Counted from the stretch's first letter, positions 44,814 through 55,359 are shown. The stretch is DNA of 64,000 nucleotides from an uncultured Rikenellaceae bacterium (GCA_947038405.1 CAMQVY010000006.1:1-64000); one strand, 5' to 3'. Program-made: numbers and translations. The notes: generated from the letters alone by a model not told the origin.

Positions 44814-45764
44814 CTACAACCATTTTTTCCATCTAAAATATAGGTAAGTAAATAATAAAACAGCTACCATTAAAGATAGTGCAAAATAGTATCCATACTC
44901 CCAGTTGAGTTGTGGCATATACTTAAAATTCATTCCGTATACACTTGCGATCATAGTTGGAGGCATAAAAAATAGTGCTCCAACAGTAAATATCTTAGTG
45001 ACATTACTCTGCTCAATATTAATAAGTCCCAATGCAGTATCTTGCAGGTAGTCCAAACGATCAGAACTAAAATCAGCGTGACTAATCAAAGAGCTAACAT
45101 CCTTAATCATCAGAGTCAATTTAGGATAAATATCATTAGGGAAACGCTCACTTCGCAAAATTCCCGATAGCACTCTTTGTCGGTCAAATATATTCTCACG
45201 AATCAACATTGTATTCTCCTGAAGGTGGTTAATCCTCTTTATAGACTCTTTGTTAATATTCTCATTAAGACTAATATCCTTACTAAGATTTGCAACTTGT
45301 CTAGCGTGCATCTCAACAAGATCGGCATCAAAATCTATTCGCACCTCTAGTATTAGTATAAACAGGTGGTACCCAGTAGGGTAACTTCTGTAATTCATCT
45401 GTAATTTCTTTGCAGCCTCACTAAAGGTTCTAAATTTAGAACTTCTCACAGTAATCAACACCCCCTCGCAAATCACGAATGATGCTGGTTCGATTGCAAA
45501 CCCTGCCTCTTCAGGAATAAAAAAATTGGAGTTAGAGAATATTGCATTTTCAGTCTCAGAATACTTAGAAGTACTCTCAATCTCCTCTACCTGTTGTTTT
45601 GTTTGCAGGTTTATCTCCATGAAGCTCTCCACTGTTTTTTGCTCCTCTATCGTTGGAGATAGTAGATCAATCCACAGTATGTCATCATACCCCAACTCGT
45701 CAAATAACTTGACATCTGCGTTGCGTACAATTTTATTATATTGTTTTAGATATATAGTAATCAT
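44814..45764 (-). CDS. corA: CorA-family magnesium/divalent cation transporter
   Basis: A 316-residue protein with a large cytoplasmic N-terminal domain and two C-terminal membrane helices. The signature Y-G-M-N-F closes the first helix, as in CorA, and a basic R-W-K-K-W-L tail follows the second. It forms a pentameric channel for Mg2+ or Co2+. Alone on its strand between murA and mqnA. Confidence 0.95.
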   Translation of the reverse strand: MITIYLKQYNKIVRNADVKLFDELGYDDILWIDLLSPTIEEQKTVESFMEINLQTKQQVEEIESTSKYSETENAIFSNSNFFIPEEAGFAIEPASFVICEGVLITVRSSKFRTFSEAAKKLQMNYRSYPTGYHLFILILEVRIDFDADLVEMHARQVANLSKDISLNENINKESIKRINHLQENTMLIRENIFDRQRVLSGILRSERFPNDIYPKLTLMIKDVSSLISHADFSSDRLDYLQDTALGLINIEQSNVTKIFTVGALFFMPPTMIASVYGMNFKYMPQLNWEYGYYFALSLMVAVLLFTYLYFRWKKWL

Positions 45765-45825
45765 ATCATCTATCTTTTTTGTGAGTTACTAATTGACTTA
45801 TTCTAAACGATTAAAAAATAGATGT

Positions 45826-46593
45826 TTAGCCAGGATTAATCAATTTTTGGAACTTCAACCCTTTCGCCAAGAATAGATCTAGTGCGACTTGTTTTTGTTC
45901 ATCAAAAATAAAATCAATATTTTGAGTCAAATACTCATATTCATACCCATTAGTATTACACTTAAAAGAGTCTATTGCATCTTGAATATTCTCAACTCCG
46001 TATGCTAGCGACTCTTGTAATTTATCAACAACGTCATCGGGCACGCTATTTTTGGCAATCCATACTGCAAATACAATAGGCAAATTAGTCTCACTCTGCC
46101 ACTCTTCGGCTAAGTCGTAACTATATTTAAATTTGCCTTCATAATCAAATACTTTATCACCAATCAATAAGAATGCTTCATTTGTACTTGGATTATCTAG
46201 CACAGAATAATCGTCCAAATATTTATAATTTGGAGATATATTCCAATACTCTTCACATAATATTTTAGCAAGTAATGCAGAGCTACGAGAGTGGCTATCA
46301 AGCCAAAGAGTTTGAACGTTTTGAATTTGAGTATTAGACATAATAACAACAGTACGAACACTCGCACTAGCTCCAATACAGAAAGAAGTTATGATTTTAT
46401 ACTCTTCAAGATTATACAGTGACCCCACAGGGACAAGTGCTATATCAGCCTCACCTCTCTTAAATAACTCAGCGCAATGGCTGGGCGGATGCAATAAAAG
46501 TGTGGTACGCAATTTTCTCGCATACTCTATACCGTAAATAAACGGGATCGTATTCAAATAAGATACCGCTGCTATTTTCCCTCGGAACATCAT
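45826..46593 (-). CDS. mqnA: Chorismate dehydratase, futalosine menaquinone pathway
   Basis: About 255 residues of the MqnA/MqnD family: I-A-A-V-S-Y-L-N-T-I-P at the N terminus and A-D-I-A-L-V-P-V-G-S-L. MqnA turns chorismate into 3-enolpyruvylbenzoate, the first step of the futalosine route to menaquinone. The longest frame starts at a GTG (46629), but ATG 46593 (M-M-F-R-G-K-I) fits the family, with a -7 element at 46648. Other pathway genes are not in the window. MqnA over MqnD is chosen from the Y-L-N-T-I-P start. Confidence 0.88.
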   Translation of the reverse strand: MMFRGKIAAVSYLNTIPFIYGIEYARKLRTTLLLHPPSHCAELFKRGEADIALVPVGSLYNLEEYKIITSFCIGASASVRTVVIMSNTQIQNVQTLWLDSHSRSSALLAKILCEEYWNISPNYKYLDDYSVLDNPSTNEAFLLIGDKVFDYEGKFKYSYDLAEEWQSETNLPIVFAVWIAKNSVPDDVVDKLQESLAYGVENIQDAIDSFKCNTNGYEYEYLTQNIDFIFDEQKQVALDLFLAKGLKFQKLINPG

Positions 46594-46647
46594 CCATAGA
46601 TCATAAGAATAAGTTACACATAGGCACACTTTTGTCCATTATCAATA

Positions 46648-46655
46648 CAAAGATA
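46648..46655 (-). promoter_or_regulatory. Probable -7 promoter element of mqnA
   Basis: TATCTTTG on the minus strand, 54 bp ahead of ATG 46593. The upstream element GTTG (46676-46679), 20 bp away, is a partial match. Confidence 0.5.
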
Positions 46656-46759
46656 GTATTTTTTACAGAAACACCCAACACAAATAGGAGTGAATTCAAA
46701 CTATTTTCATTTTTTCTCCTAAAGTCCAATAATACACTATTATGTAAGCTATGTATAAA

Positions 46760-46801
46760 TTGAGTGGGGTTTACTACTATTACGCAGTAAACCCCACTCA
46801 A
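46760..46801 (-). terminator. Perfect 16-bp hairpin downstream of the AI-2E-type permease gene
   Basis: TTGAGTGGGGTTTACT and AGTAAACCCCACTCAA pair without mismatch around a 10-nt loop, 25 bp after the permease stop. The T-run after it is weak (TTTATA), so it may stabilise a 3' end rather than terminate. Confidence 0.55.
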
Positions 46802-46826
46802 GGAGACTATTTAGACGCAGACTGCT

Positions 46827-47921
46827 TTACATTTTACCTGTAAGTCTCTGCACTAATTTTAAATTATTAAAAAACTCTTTTGCAAATACTCTAATAACAT
46901 TGTAAGAAGGTATTGCAAGCAGCATACCCAGAACACCCGCCATACTTCCTGCCATTAATATGACAATAAATATCTCTAAAGGGTGTGCCCGAACTCTATT
47001 TGAGTACAATACGGGTTGTAAAAGAAAGTTATCAACAGATTGTGTAAAGAGTACTGCACCCATAATAACCGTAGCTGTTTCAAAGATGGTCATTCCATCA
47101 ATCGGATTCAATCCTCCAATAAATAGACCTATTCCACCTCCAATAAGAGGTCCAATATATGGTACTACATTTAGGACTCCAACCATAAGTCCAATAAAAA
47201 ATGCTGTTTCAACGTGCATACCGAATAGAGTAAGCGTGGTTGATAATACAAGCATAACAATAGTACTTTCAGCGAGAATACCTGTAAAGTAGCGAATTAA
47301 CAGCTCTGAAATTGACTCTAATGCTCTCGCTACATTATCTTCATACTTCGTAGGAAACATTGAAATAACCATCTGATAGAAGAGTTTATCCTCCTTCAAA
47401 AAGAAAAATGTTATGAACGATATTGAGAATAGTGCAACTACCCCATTAGATATTGTACCAATAATTGAGTTGAAAAATTTATTAATATCTTCGACATTAA
47501 ATATCGAAGATAGTTGTGTTGTGATTGAATTTACAATTGAAAAAGTTGTCGTTTTAACAGCGAAGAACTCTTGAATGAATGATTGTAAAGACTCCAGAGG
47601 TTTTGTAAAAGATGCTATAATCTTTGTCAAGTCAATAGATGCCAATTGACTAATATTACTCGATATAAGAGGAATAAATAGAGCGAAAAAAGTAATAGCA
47701 ACAGCCCAAATAGTACCTAATGTTATCAGAGCTATCACAACTCTGGGTAATCGAACATTACGAATCCTAAACTTTGACAACAAAACAACTAGTGGTTTCC
47801 CTATAATTGCGAGAACTGCTGAGACTAAAATATAGGCAACAACATTACTAAAATACCATAACAGAGATAGTATAATGGCTGTAATTGCTACACCTATAAT
47901 ATATTTGACCAGTTTATTCAC
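46827..47921 (-). CDS. AI-2E/PerM family membrane transporter
   Basis: A 364-residue membrane protein with about eight membrane segments. It shows the family pattern P-Y-I-G-P-L-I-G-G, then D-N-F-L-L-Q-P and H-P-L-E-I-F-I-V-I-L-M-A-G. Members are called autoinducer-2 exporters or PerM permeases, and some act as ion antiporters; the substrate is not known here. The start is GTG at 47921; no in-frame ATG precedes it. It lies 27 bp after psd and may be co-transcribed with cdsA-psd. Confidence 0.88.
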   Translation of the reverse strand: MNKLVKYIIGVAITAIILSLLWYFSNVVAYILVSAVLAIIGKPLVVLLSKFRIRNVRLPRVVIALITLGTIWAVAITFFALFIPLISSNISQLASIDLTKIIASFTKPLESLQSFIQEFFAVKTTTFSIVNSITTQLSSIFNVEDINKFFNSIIGTISNGVVALFSISFITFFFLKEDKLFYQMVISMFPTKYEDNVARALESISELLIRYFTGILAESTIVMLVLSTTLTLFGMHVETAFFIGLMVGVLNVVPYIGPLIGGGIGLFIGGLNPIDGMTIFETATVIMGAVLFTQSVDNFLLQPVLYSNRVRAHPLEIFIVILMAGSMAGVLGMLLAIPSYNVIRVFAKEFFNNLKLVQRLTGKM

Positions 47922-47948
47922 TACATCAAAGTTATATTTAACTTTATA

Positions 47949-48617
47949 TTATTTACTAAGTTTTGCCAATTTAGTTTGAGTACCCGTAACTTTATCGTCT
48001 ATTTTAACAAGGATTTCACTATCTAAAGGTAAGAAAAGGTCGATTCGAGAACCAAATTTAATGAAACCAAATTTAGTATTCTGAGTAACTTTTGATCCAT
48101 CTACTTTCACATAATTAACAATTCGTCTAGCCACAAAACCAGCGATCTGACGGAATAGAATATTATGAACTCCAGTATTTACCACAGTTGTCGTTCTTTC
48201 GTTCTCTTCTGAAGATTTAGGATGCCAAGCAACAAGAAATTTACCTGGATGGTATTTAAAGTACTCAACCACACCACTTACAGGAAACCAATTTACGTGA
48301 ACATTTGTAACGGACATGAATACTGAAACTTGTATACACTCTGTTTTAAGGTACTCACCCTCAAACACCTGCTCTATAGCAACAATTCGACCATCAGCAG
48401 GAGAGAATATATACTCTTCATCATTTAATAAATCTCTTTTAGGCTCTCTAAAGAACATAATAATAAATACCCAAAATAGAAATACTACAACTCCAAATCC
48501 ACATAATATGAATGAATGTACAAATTCGACACAAGTGAAATAGACTCCAAGAAATAAAGCTAATAAGATTAGCAATGAATTACATATAATTTTATAACCT
48601 TCTTTATTAATTTTCAT
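47949..48617 (-). CDS. psd: Phosphatidylserine decarboxylase proenzyme
   Basis: A 222-residue proenzyme of the short (archaeal-type) class that makes phosphatidylethanolamine. Membrane segments at about 12-60, then F-S-P-A-D-G-R-I (catalytic), N-V-H-V-N-W-F-P and the self-cleavage site in K-F-G-S-R-I-D-L; the Ser after Gly becomes the pyruvoyl group. It follows cdsA by 58 bp, so two consecutive lipid steps are adjacent (pssA is not in the window). Confidence 0.95.
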   Translation of the reverse strand: MKINKEGYKIICNSLLILLALFLGVYFTCVEFVHSFILCGFGVVVFLFWVFIIMFFREPKRDLLNDEEYIFSPADGRIVAIEQVFEGEYLKTECIQVSVFMSVTNVHVNWFPVSGVVEYFKYHPGKFLVAWHPKSSEENERTTTVVNTGVHNILFRQIAGFVARRIVNYVKVDGSKVTQNTKFGFIKFGSRIDLFLPLDSEILVKIDDKVTGTQTKLAKLSK

Positions 48618-48675
48618 ACTTTAAATAATTGATATAAATAAATATAACTAATCTTTCCTTAACAACTTACAGTCA

Positions 48676-49566
48676 TTAGTTCCAAGATGCAAAAATAGTA
48701 AGATAGACAAAAATGAATGGCATAGCGAATAACAGTGCATCGAATCTATCAAGAAAACCACCATGTCCTGGCATTATACTACCAGAGTCTTTAACTCCCA
48801 CAAAACGCTTAAACATACTCTCTACGAGGTCTCCATAAACCCCCGTTACAGCAACTATAACACCAAGAATCCCCCATTTAGCCATAGGTTCATCCATGAT
48901 AAATCCTGCAAACACTCCAAATAGAATAGATGCTACAACCCCTCCAAAAAAGCCTTCCCAAGATTTCTTAGGTGAAATTCTTTCAAAAAGCTTATTTCGC
49001 CCAATTGTTACACCAACTAAATATGCACCAACATCATTTATCCAAATTATAAATATGCAGAATAAAACCACCACAGGGTCATATAACAGGCCTTCAGATG
49101 CGATGAAATTTAAAACTACATCACCTAAACAATATAAGTTAATCTCAATAAGAGAGCCTATTGCAATCCAAATCATAAGAGATATTGGTAGTGCAACATA
49201 TATAATTCCCATCAAGGATATAGATACATCTACAAATGGATTTCCATCTTTGTTATACAACTGCAACGCAAACGGAATAATAAGAAGTAAAGCAATGACA
49301 GCAATGAACTGAGCGGGAATTAGTTCAATTGCGATAAGAGAATTCAACAATACAATACTAACAGTAGTAATAATCCCATACTTCGCCATTGGTTTATAGC
49401 CTGCGGTCTTCACCATTCTATAGAATTCAAGCAGAGAACCAACGGATATAACTAACATCAAAGCGATGAAGCTATATACAGATAATAACGACAACAGTAC
49501 CACAACAAAAAGGGCTACACCACTAAGGGATCGCACAATTAAACTCCTTACATCAACCTTACCCAT
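48676..49566 (-). CDS. cdsA: Phosphatidate cytidylyltransferase
   Basis: A 296-residue membrane enzyme making CDP-diacylglycerol from phosphatidate and CTP. The family signature is clear near the C terminus: S-P-K-K-S-W-E-G-F, then G-D-L-V-E-S-M-F-K-R then K-D and P-G-H-G-G-F-L-D-R-F-D. About eight membrane helices. It heads a lipid-synthesis run with psd and lies 115 bp after ftsH. Confidence 0.96.
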   Translation of the reverse strand: MGKVDVRSLIVRSLSGVALFVVVLLSLLSVYSFIALMLVISVGSLLEFYRMVKTAGYKPMAKYGIITTVSIVLLNSLIAIELIPAQFIAVIALLLIIPFALQLYNKDGNPFVDVSISLMGIIYVALPISLMIWIAIGSLIEINLYCLGDVVLNFIASEGLLYDPVVVLFCIFIIWINDVGAYLVGVTIGRNKLFERISPKKSWEGFFGGVVASILFGVFAGFIMDEPMAKWGILGVIVAVTGVYGDLVESMFKRFVGVKDSGSIMPGHGGFLDRFDALLFAMPFIFVYLTIFASWN

Positions 49567-49681
49567 TATATATAATAATTCATTAAACTACAGTTTTGAA
49601 ATACGACTAAAATATATTCAACTTTATAGAATACTCTCTATTCTCTACATCATTTTGATGGTTATCACCAAAACATTCACT

Positions 49682-51733
49682 CTAAGCCAAAGGCTCAGAG
49701 ATTTTTTTTTCATCATCAAGAACCTTCGCAATCTTCTCGTCCTCTACACTACCATCTTCAACAACTACAACTTCAGTAATAGTTTCAGCTAACTCAGCAG
49801 CAATCTTTGCCTCTTCAATCTCACGCTTGATATCTTTTTCTCTTTTACCGAATATATCAACTAAATCATCTGTAAAAACAACCTCTTTTTCAAGAAGTAA
49901 CTCCGCTAATTTAATCCAACCCTCACGCTTCTCTTCAAGAACACCTCTAGCCATAGCATAAGCCTCGTCAATAATTGCTCTTGTTTCAGAATCAATACTT
50001 TGTGCTGTCAATTCACTATAAGGCTTTGTAAAGTTCATGTCACCCTGACCAGAAGAGTCATAGTAACTAAGAGTTCCCACCTTTTGACTCATGCCATAAT
50101 AAGCAACCATAGCATATGCCATTTTAGTCACTCTCTCAAGATCATTTAACGCTCCAGTTGATAGATGACCAAACATTAATTGCTCTGCAACTCGACCACC
50201 GAGTATTGAAGCCATCTCATCCATCATCTGCTCTCTTGTTGTGATCTGTCTCTCCTCAGGCAGATACCAAGCAGCACCTAATGCCTTGCCTCTAGGTATA
50301 ATCGTAACTTTAATCAAAGGATTTGCATGTTCGAGCAACCAACTAACAGTTGCGTGACCCGACTCATGGAAAGCAATAATACGCTTCTCATCCTTAGTCA
50401 TAATTCTATTTTTACGCTCTAAGCCACCAACAATTCTATCGACAGCACTTAGGAAGTCTTCACTCTCAACCGCAGACTTATCATGTCTTGCAGCAATCAA
50501 CGCAGCTTCATTACAAACATTTGCGATATCAGCACCTGAGAAGCCTGGAGTTTGTTTAGCCAAAAACTCAACATCAACCCCATCAACTAACTTCAATTTT
50601 TGTAAATGCACCTCAAAAATAGCCTTACGTTCTATAAGATCAGGCAAACCAACCTCAATTTGTCTATCAAAACGACCTGCACGCAATAGAGCTTTATCCA
50701 AGATATCAGCACGATTTGTTGCAGCAAGGATTATAACACCAGCATTTGTTCCGAAACCATCCATCTCAGTTAATAACTGATTAAGAGTATTTTCACGCTC
50801 ATCATTAGATGAAAATCCAGCATTTTTACCTCTAGCACGACCAATTGCATCAATCTCGTCAATAAATACAATACAAGGCGCTTTCTCTTTTGCTTGTTTA
50901 AAGAGATCCCTCACACGAGAAGCTCCAACTCCAACAAACATCTCGACAAAATCAGAACCACTAATTGAGAAAAATGGTACATTTGCCTCACCAGCCACAG
51001 CCTTTGCCAACAATGTTTTACCAGTTCCTGGAGGTCCTACAAGTAGAGCACCTTTAGGTATTTTACCACCTAACTCTTTATATTTTTCTGGTCTTTTAAG
51101 GAAATCTACAATCTCCATTATCTCGACCTTAGCCTCTTCTAATCCAGCAACATTTTTAAACGAAATTTTCGTTCCGTTCTCTTTATCAAATAGTTGAGCT
51201 TTAGCTTTACCCACACTGAATACGCCACCACTACCTCCGCCGTTACCTTTGGACATAAGTTTCATAATGACAATCCATACTACCACCATAATAAGTATTG
51301 TACCAATAGGGCCAAATATAATATCCCATATACCCTCTCTATTACTAGATGATACTGGTACGATTACACCTGTCTTCTCCTCAACCGCAACTACATTATC
51401 ATTAAAAACATCTAGGCTTAAAATGTCAGACGTAAACTGCACTCCAGTGGTTGGTAGATACTTATATCTTTCAGCGTACTTTTCAATAGCATCTTTTTTA
51501 AGCGTAACTTCTGCTATCTCTTTATTTTTTACAACATGGATTTTCTCTACATCTCCACTAACAATCATAGAATCAATCTGATTCCAACTAACCTCTTGTG
51601 GAATACTACTATCACCAAACAGACTCCATCCAATTAACAAAACAGCAATAGAACCATAAACCCAAAATATATTAAATTTTGGGATTTGTGATTTTAAAGA
51701 GTTTATTCCTTTATTATTTTTCTTTTCGCTCAT
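49682..51733 (-). CDS. ftsH: ATP-dependent zinc metalloprotease FtsH
   Basis: A 683-residue membrane protease. Two N-terminal membrane segments (about 22-42 and 135-160) flank a periplasmic domain. The AAA domain follows with Walker A G-P-P-G-T-G-K-T (about 231), Walker B F-I-D-E-I-D-A-I and the second region of homology (A-T-N-R-A-D-I-L-D-x-A-L). The protease domain has the zinc site H-E-S-G-H (about 453). It degrades membrane and short-lived proteins. rsfS lies 98 bp upstream on the same strand. Confidence 0.97.
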   Translation of the reverse strand: MSEKKNNKGINSLKSQIPKFNIFWVYGSIAVLLIGWSLFGDSSIPQEVSWNQIDSMIVSGDVEKIHVVKNKEIAEVTLKKDAIEKYAERYKYLPTTGVQFTSDILSLDVFNDNVVAVEEKTGVIVPVSSSNREGIWDIIFGPIGTILIMVVVWIVIMKLMSKGNGGGSGGVFSVGKAKAQLFDKENGTKISFKNVAGLEEAKVEIMEIVDFLKRPEKYKELGGKIPKGALLVGPPGTGKTLLAKAVAGEANVPFFSISGSDFVEMFVGVGASRVRDLFKQAKEKAPCIVFIDEIDAIGRARGKNAGFSSNDERENTLNQLLTEMDGFGTNAGVIILAATNRADILDKALLRAGRFDRQIEVGLPDLIERKAIFEVHLQKLKLVDGVDVEFLAKQTPGFSGADIANVCNEAALIAARHDKSAVESEDFLSAVDRIVGGLERKNRIMTKDEKRIIAFHESGHATVSWLLEHANPLIKVTIIPRGKALGAAWYLPEERQITTREQMMDEMASILGGRVAEQLMFGHLSTGALNDLERVTKMAYAMVAYYGMSQKVGTLSYYDSSGQGDMNFTKPYSELTAQSIDSETRAIIDEAYAMARGVLEEKREGWIKLAELLLEKEVVFTDDLVDIFGKREKDIKREIEEAKIAAELAETITEVVVVEDGSVEDEKIAKVLDDEKKISEPLA

Positions 51734-51831
51734 TTATTCTTAAAAATTAGAACACAATAAAAACATACAAAAATATCCTTTTGCAACTTATGACATCTAA
51801 AAATACAGTACGGCCAAAAAAACAGAGTGAT

Positions 51832-52182
51832 CTACTCTTCGCTTAAATACTCCATTATAGGTGCTTTTGACCAAAGCTCTTCTAACTTATAGAAGTCACG
51901 CATCTCTGTTTGGAAAACATGAACCATAATATTTCCATAATCCATAACAACCCATAACCCATTTGTCATACCTTCAACTCTCCAAACTCTCTCATCAATT
52001 TTTGTCTTTGTCTCAAACTCAATACCCTCAGCAATAGCACTTACTTGAGTTGTTGACTCTGCATTACACACTACAAAATGGTCACAAATTGCACCATCAA
52101 TTTCTGTTAAATCTAAAGAAATAATATTTTTCGCTTTCTTATCTTGAGCTGCCTCAATGATTACATCTAATAATTTACTCAT
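51832..52182 (-). CDS. rsfS: Ribosomal silencing factor RsfS
   Basis: A 116-residue protein with the DUF143/Iojap core: D-H-F-V-V-C-N-A-E-S-T-T-Q-V, W-R-V-E-G, and D-Y-G-N-I-M-V-H-V-F. It binds L14 and blocks subunit joining when nutrients are short. Upstream of ftsH on the same strand, a common arrangement in Bacteroidetes. Confidence 0.95.
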   Translation of the reverse strand: MSKLLDVIIEAAQDKKAKNIISLDLTEIDGAICDHFVVCNAESTTQVSAIAEGIEFETKTKIDERVWRVEGMTNGLWVVMDYGNIMVHVFQTEMRDFYKLEELWSKAPIMEYLSEE

Positions 52183-52268
52183 AAACTCTATTTATCTTAT
52201 TGTTTTATACATATTCACCCTATAAATTTAGGGTACAAACCTTCCGTTAGAAACGGAAAAAATCAACA

Positions 52269-52276
52269 CAAAGATA
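52269..52276 (-). promoter_or_regulatory. Probable -7 promoter element of rsfS-ftsH
   Basis: TATCTTTG on the minus strand, 86 bp ahead of the rsfS ATG; a second candidate, TACTTTTG, lies at 52301-52308. Neither has a clear -33. Confidence 0.4.
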
Positions 52277-52422
52277 CTAATTTATTGTATATTTTAGCTA
52301 CAAAAGTAATTATATTGATATAATACCAGCTATTAAGATACAAATTATCATTAATACTCGATGATTTCACGTAAAAAAACGATATTTTTTATGTGATTTG
52401 ATTCTATTTAATCCAAATTAAA

Positions 52423-53316
52423 TTACATCTTAGAAACACTCTTTAATATCTCTTTCTTCAATACCTCCACAAGCGAATACTTAACATATGTACGACGAAC
52501 GACAACTGCTATTTTTCGAGAAGTAGCTCCCTTTGCAAAGGGCTTTAGCTGCATCTTCTTATCTTCGGGAATATACATCGCTGCCATCTCTGGAATTATA
52601 GTTACGGCATCTGTATTATCAACTAAGCGCATTAGTGTATCCAAAGATCCACTCTCAAAAAGTGTATTACAATGAGAATTACGACGAGGTTGACACAATT
52701 CTAAAATTTGATCCCTCAAGCAATTACCATCAGACAGTAACATCAACTTTTCAACATCAATATCTTCAACTCGAACCGAGGTTCTTGCATATAATTTATT
52801 CATAGGAGAGACGTATGCGTAAAATTTATCATCAAACAACTCCTCCTCTGTAACTGTCCCTGTACAAGTACCACCTGCAATGATTGCAGCATCCAGCTTA
52901 TCCAACTCTAAAGCCTTCATTATATCTGGAGTCACCATCTCTTTAATCTGAAGATCTACATTATCATACTTCTTTACAAATGCAGGAACAAAACGGTGTA
53001 GTAAATAAGGAGCAATAGTTGGAATAACTCCTAATCTTAGAACTCCTGAAATCTCACCCTTCAATAACGACACAGACTCTTTGATATAGTTATATGCCTT
53101 TAATGTCTCGCGAACATTATCCAACACAACAATTCCAGCCTCCGTTGGAATTACAGGCTTGCGAGTTCTGTCCAATAAAATCACACCTAACTCCTCTTCT
53201 AGGTTCTTTATCTGCATACTGAGCGAAGGCTGAGTAACAAAACACTGCTCCGCAGCGATGGAAAAGTTACCACAATTGGCAACTGCAAGGAAATATTCTA
53301 ACTGAACAATTGTCAT
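52423..53316 (-). CDS. oxyR: Peroxide-sensing LysR regulator OxyR
   Basis: A 297-residue LysR-type regulator. N-terminal winged helix (M-T-I-V-Q-L-E-Y-F-L, F-S-I-A-A-E-Q-C-F-V-T-Q-P-S-L-S), then the effector domain with G-N-C199-L-R-D-Q and C208, at the same numbers as the redox cysteines of E. coli OxyR. Peroxide would join them in a disulfide and activate transcription of defence genes. Its targets are not visible in this window; an adjacent catalase or peroxidase is absent. Confidence 0.94.
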   Translation of the reverse strand: MTIVQLEYFLAVANCGNFSIAAEQCFVTQPSLSMQIKNLEEELGVILLDRTRKPVIPTEAGIVVLDNVRETLKAYNYIKESVSLLKGEISGVLRLGVIPTIAPYLLHRFVPAFVKKYDNVDLQIKEMVTPDIMKALELDKLDAAIIAGGTCTGTVTEEELFDDKFYAYVSPMNKLYARTSVRVEDIDVEKLMLLSDGNCLRDQILELCQPRRNSHCNTLFESGSLDTLMRLVDNTDAVTIIPEMAAMYIPEDKKMQLKPFAKGATSRKIAVVVRRTYVKYSLVEVLKKEILKSVSKM

Positions 53317-53371
53317 ATATCGTTATTAATAAATTAAACTATATTATCGTATTTAGTCATAAATAACTACT

Positions 53372-55243
53372 CTACACCTCACTCAGCTCCAACCATCGCA
53401 TAGACTTCTCATCAACCATATCAATCAACTCTGCAACCCTATTTGCCATAACCATCAACTCATCAACATCTGTTATTCCACTACTCATCGTCTGCTCCAA
53501 CTCTGCTCTCTCTGTCTCTAATTTAGGTATCTCAACCTCTAAAGACTCTAGCTCTTTACTCTCCTTATATGTTAGCTTTCGCACACTTTCAACCCTCTTT
53601 GGCTGCTGTACCTCTTCACGCTTTGGCTTTGCATCCAACTCCAATTGTCTCTTCTGGATTTCATATGCCTTTTTCCAATCCACATAGTCTGTATAATTAC
53701 CAGAAAACTCCTTGATATATCCATTACCTGCAAATATCAATAGATGGTCAACGACCCTATCCATAAAGTATCTATCGTGAGAGACAACCATCAAGCAACC
53801 CTTAAAGTTACTTAAATACTCCTCTAATACGCCTAAAGTGACAATATCAAGATCATTCGTAGGCTCATCTAAAATCAAAAAGTTGGGCATCTGCATCAAG
53901 ATAGTACATAAATACAGTCGACGTCTCTCTCCTCCACTCAATCTTGATACAAAGTTGTGCTGAACGGCAGGGGCAAACAAAAAGTGTTGTAAAAATTGAG
54001 ATGCGCTCAAGACTCTACCATCACCCAAATCAATATGCTCTGCTATATTAGTAACAACATCAATCACCTTTATATTGTCATCAAACTTCAACCCCTGCTG
54101 AGAGTAGTAACCAAATCTAACACTCTCACCAATATCAATAACACCTCCATCAGGCATTATTTCACCCATCAAGATCTTTAAGAATGTAGATTTACCACAA
54201 CCATTATCTCCTACAATTCCAAGCTTATCACATCGCTGGAAGTTATAATTAAAATCGTTAAGTATCTTTAGATCTCCAAAACTTTTTGAAAGATTCTTAG
54301 CTTCAAATATTTTTGTTCCAACGCGAGCCGATTTCACATCAATAGTAACTCTTTCATTATTTTGAGTACTCTTGACCCTCTGCTCTAAATCCGAGAAAGC
54401 ATCAACTCTCGATTTAGCCTTTGTTGCTCTAGCCTGAGGTTGACGACGAACCCACTCTAACTCTCTCTTATATAGATTAAACTCACTATCTCGCCTTGCA
54501 TTAGTAGCCTCAATACGCTCTTGACGCTTCTCAAGATAGTAACTATAATTCCCCTTATACGTATAAGTAACCATATCATCAATCTCGATAATATCACTAC
54601 ACACTCTATCCAGAAAATATCTATCATGGGTAACCATCAACAAAGCTGCTCTTGTCCCAGCCAAATACTCCTCTAACCAATTTGTCATATCCATGTCCAA
54701 GTGGTTAGTTGGCTCATCCAATATAATCAAATCGGACTCACTAATCAATACCCTCGCAAGTGCAACTCGCTTCAATTCACCTCCAGAAAGTTTATCAACA
54801 AGTGTATCAAAACGACCTATTTTAAGTCTTGATAATATCTGCTTTGCCCTCTGCTCATAGTCCCATGCACTTAATGTATCCATATTAGACATAGCCTCTT
54901 GGAGTCTATCCGAATCACCAGACTCCAATGCAACCTCATACTCTCCAATCGCTTTAAGTGCAGGATTATCTGAATAGAAACAAGCCTGAAGAATTGTCAT
55001 TCCATCTGGGAAAATAGGGTTTTGATCTAAATAGGCAACTCTTAAATCTCGACGCGCAATCACAACGCCTGAATCGGCACTCTCTTTAGAGGCAATAATA
55101 TTCAAAAGGGTACTCTTGCCAGTACCATTCTTTGCAATCAAAGCCACTCGCTGACCCTCTCCAATTCCAAATGAAATATTTTCAAACAAGACTAAATCGC
55201 CAAACGATTTAGTCAATCCTTCAACTTGCAGGTAACTTATCAT
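53372..55243 (-). CDS. ABC-F family ATPase, Uup-like
   Basis: A 623-residue protein with two ABC domains and no membrane part. Walker A motifs: K-N-G-T-G-K-S-T (about 38-45) and G-D-N-G-C-G-K-S-T (about 345). Signatures: L-S-G-G-E-L-K-R and L-S-G-G-E-R-R-R, each followed by D-E-P-T-N. A linker between domains carries basic residues, and a coiled coil follows (about 545-623), as in Uup. ABC-F proteins act on the ribosome or, for Uup, on DNA; here a housekeeping role is likelier than antibiotic resistance. Confidence 0.92.
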   Translation of the reverse strand: MISYLQVEGLTKSFGDLVLFENISFGIGEGQRVALIAKNGTGKSTLLNIIASKESADSGVVIARRDLRVAYLDQNPIFPDGMTILQACFYSDNPALKAIGEYEVALESGDSDRLQEAMSNMDTLSAWDYEQRAKQILSRLKIGRFDTLVDKLSGGELKRVALARVLISESDLIILDEPTNHLDMDMTNWLEEYLAGTRAALLMVTHDRYFLDRVCSDIIEIDDMVTYTYKGNYSYYLEKRQERIEATNARRDSEFNLYKRELEWVRRQPQARATKAKSRVDAFSDLEQRVKSTQNNERVTIDVKSARVGTKIFEAKNLSKSFGDLKILNDFNYNFQRCDKLGIVGDNGCGKSTFLKILMGEIMPDGGVIDIGESVRFGYYSQQGLKFDDNIKVIDVVTNIAEHIDLGDGRVLSASQFLQHFLFAPAVQHNFVSRLSGGERRRLYLCTILMQMPNFLILDEPTNDLDIVTLGVLEEYLSNFKGCLMVVSHDRYFMDRVVDHLLIFAGNGYIKEFSGNYTDYVDWKKAYEIQKRQLELDAKPKREEVQQPKRVESVRKLTYKESKELESLEVEIPKLETERAELEQTMSSGITDVDELMVMANRVAELIDMVDEKSMRWLELSEV

Positions 55244-55276
55244 AGTATAGATAATTATTAAATTTCTTATTAGTTA

Positions 55277-55359
55277 CTCCGACTATGCAACGCCGCCCGT
55301 GTAGGGCTGTTCTTTCAAACTAAGAACTTCCATACGCGGGCGGCGTTGTGTGATCGCAG
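55277..55359. repeat. Inverted pair of the 36-bp intergenic element
   Basis: Units at 55277-55312 (plus) and 55324-55359 (minus) face each other over an 11-nt spacer. Shared parts include CAACGCCGCCCG and GTTC, the latter bordering the loop. It lies just after the DUF3127 gene and ahead of the ABC-F gene. Confidence 0.85.

Noticed and set aside
46601-46801. Minus-strand 66-codon frame overlapping the mqnA upstream region
   Set aside because: It covers the mqnA promoter and a terminator-like hairpin, has no recognisable domain, and its composition is not protein-like.
47927-47934. TAACTTTG as a promoter of the AI-2E-type permease
   Set aside because: It lies only 6 bp ahead of the GTG start, so transcription would begin at or inside the start codon.
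49700-49710. A9 run near the end of ftsH as a second slippage site
   Set aside because: It lies within the last few codons, so a slip would change only the tail; no functional design is apparent, unlike dnaX.
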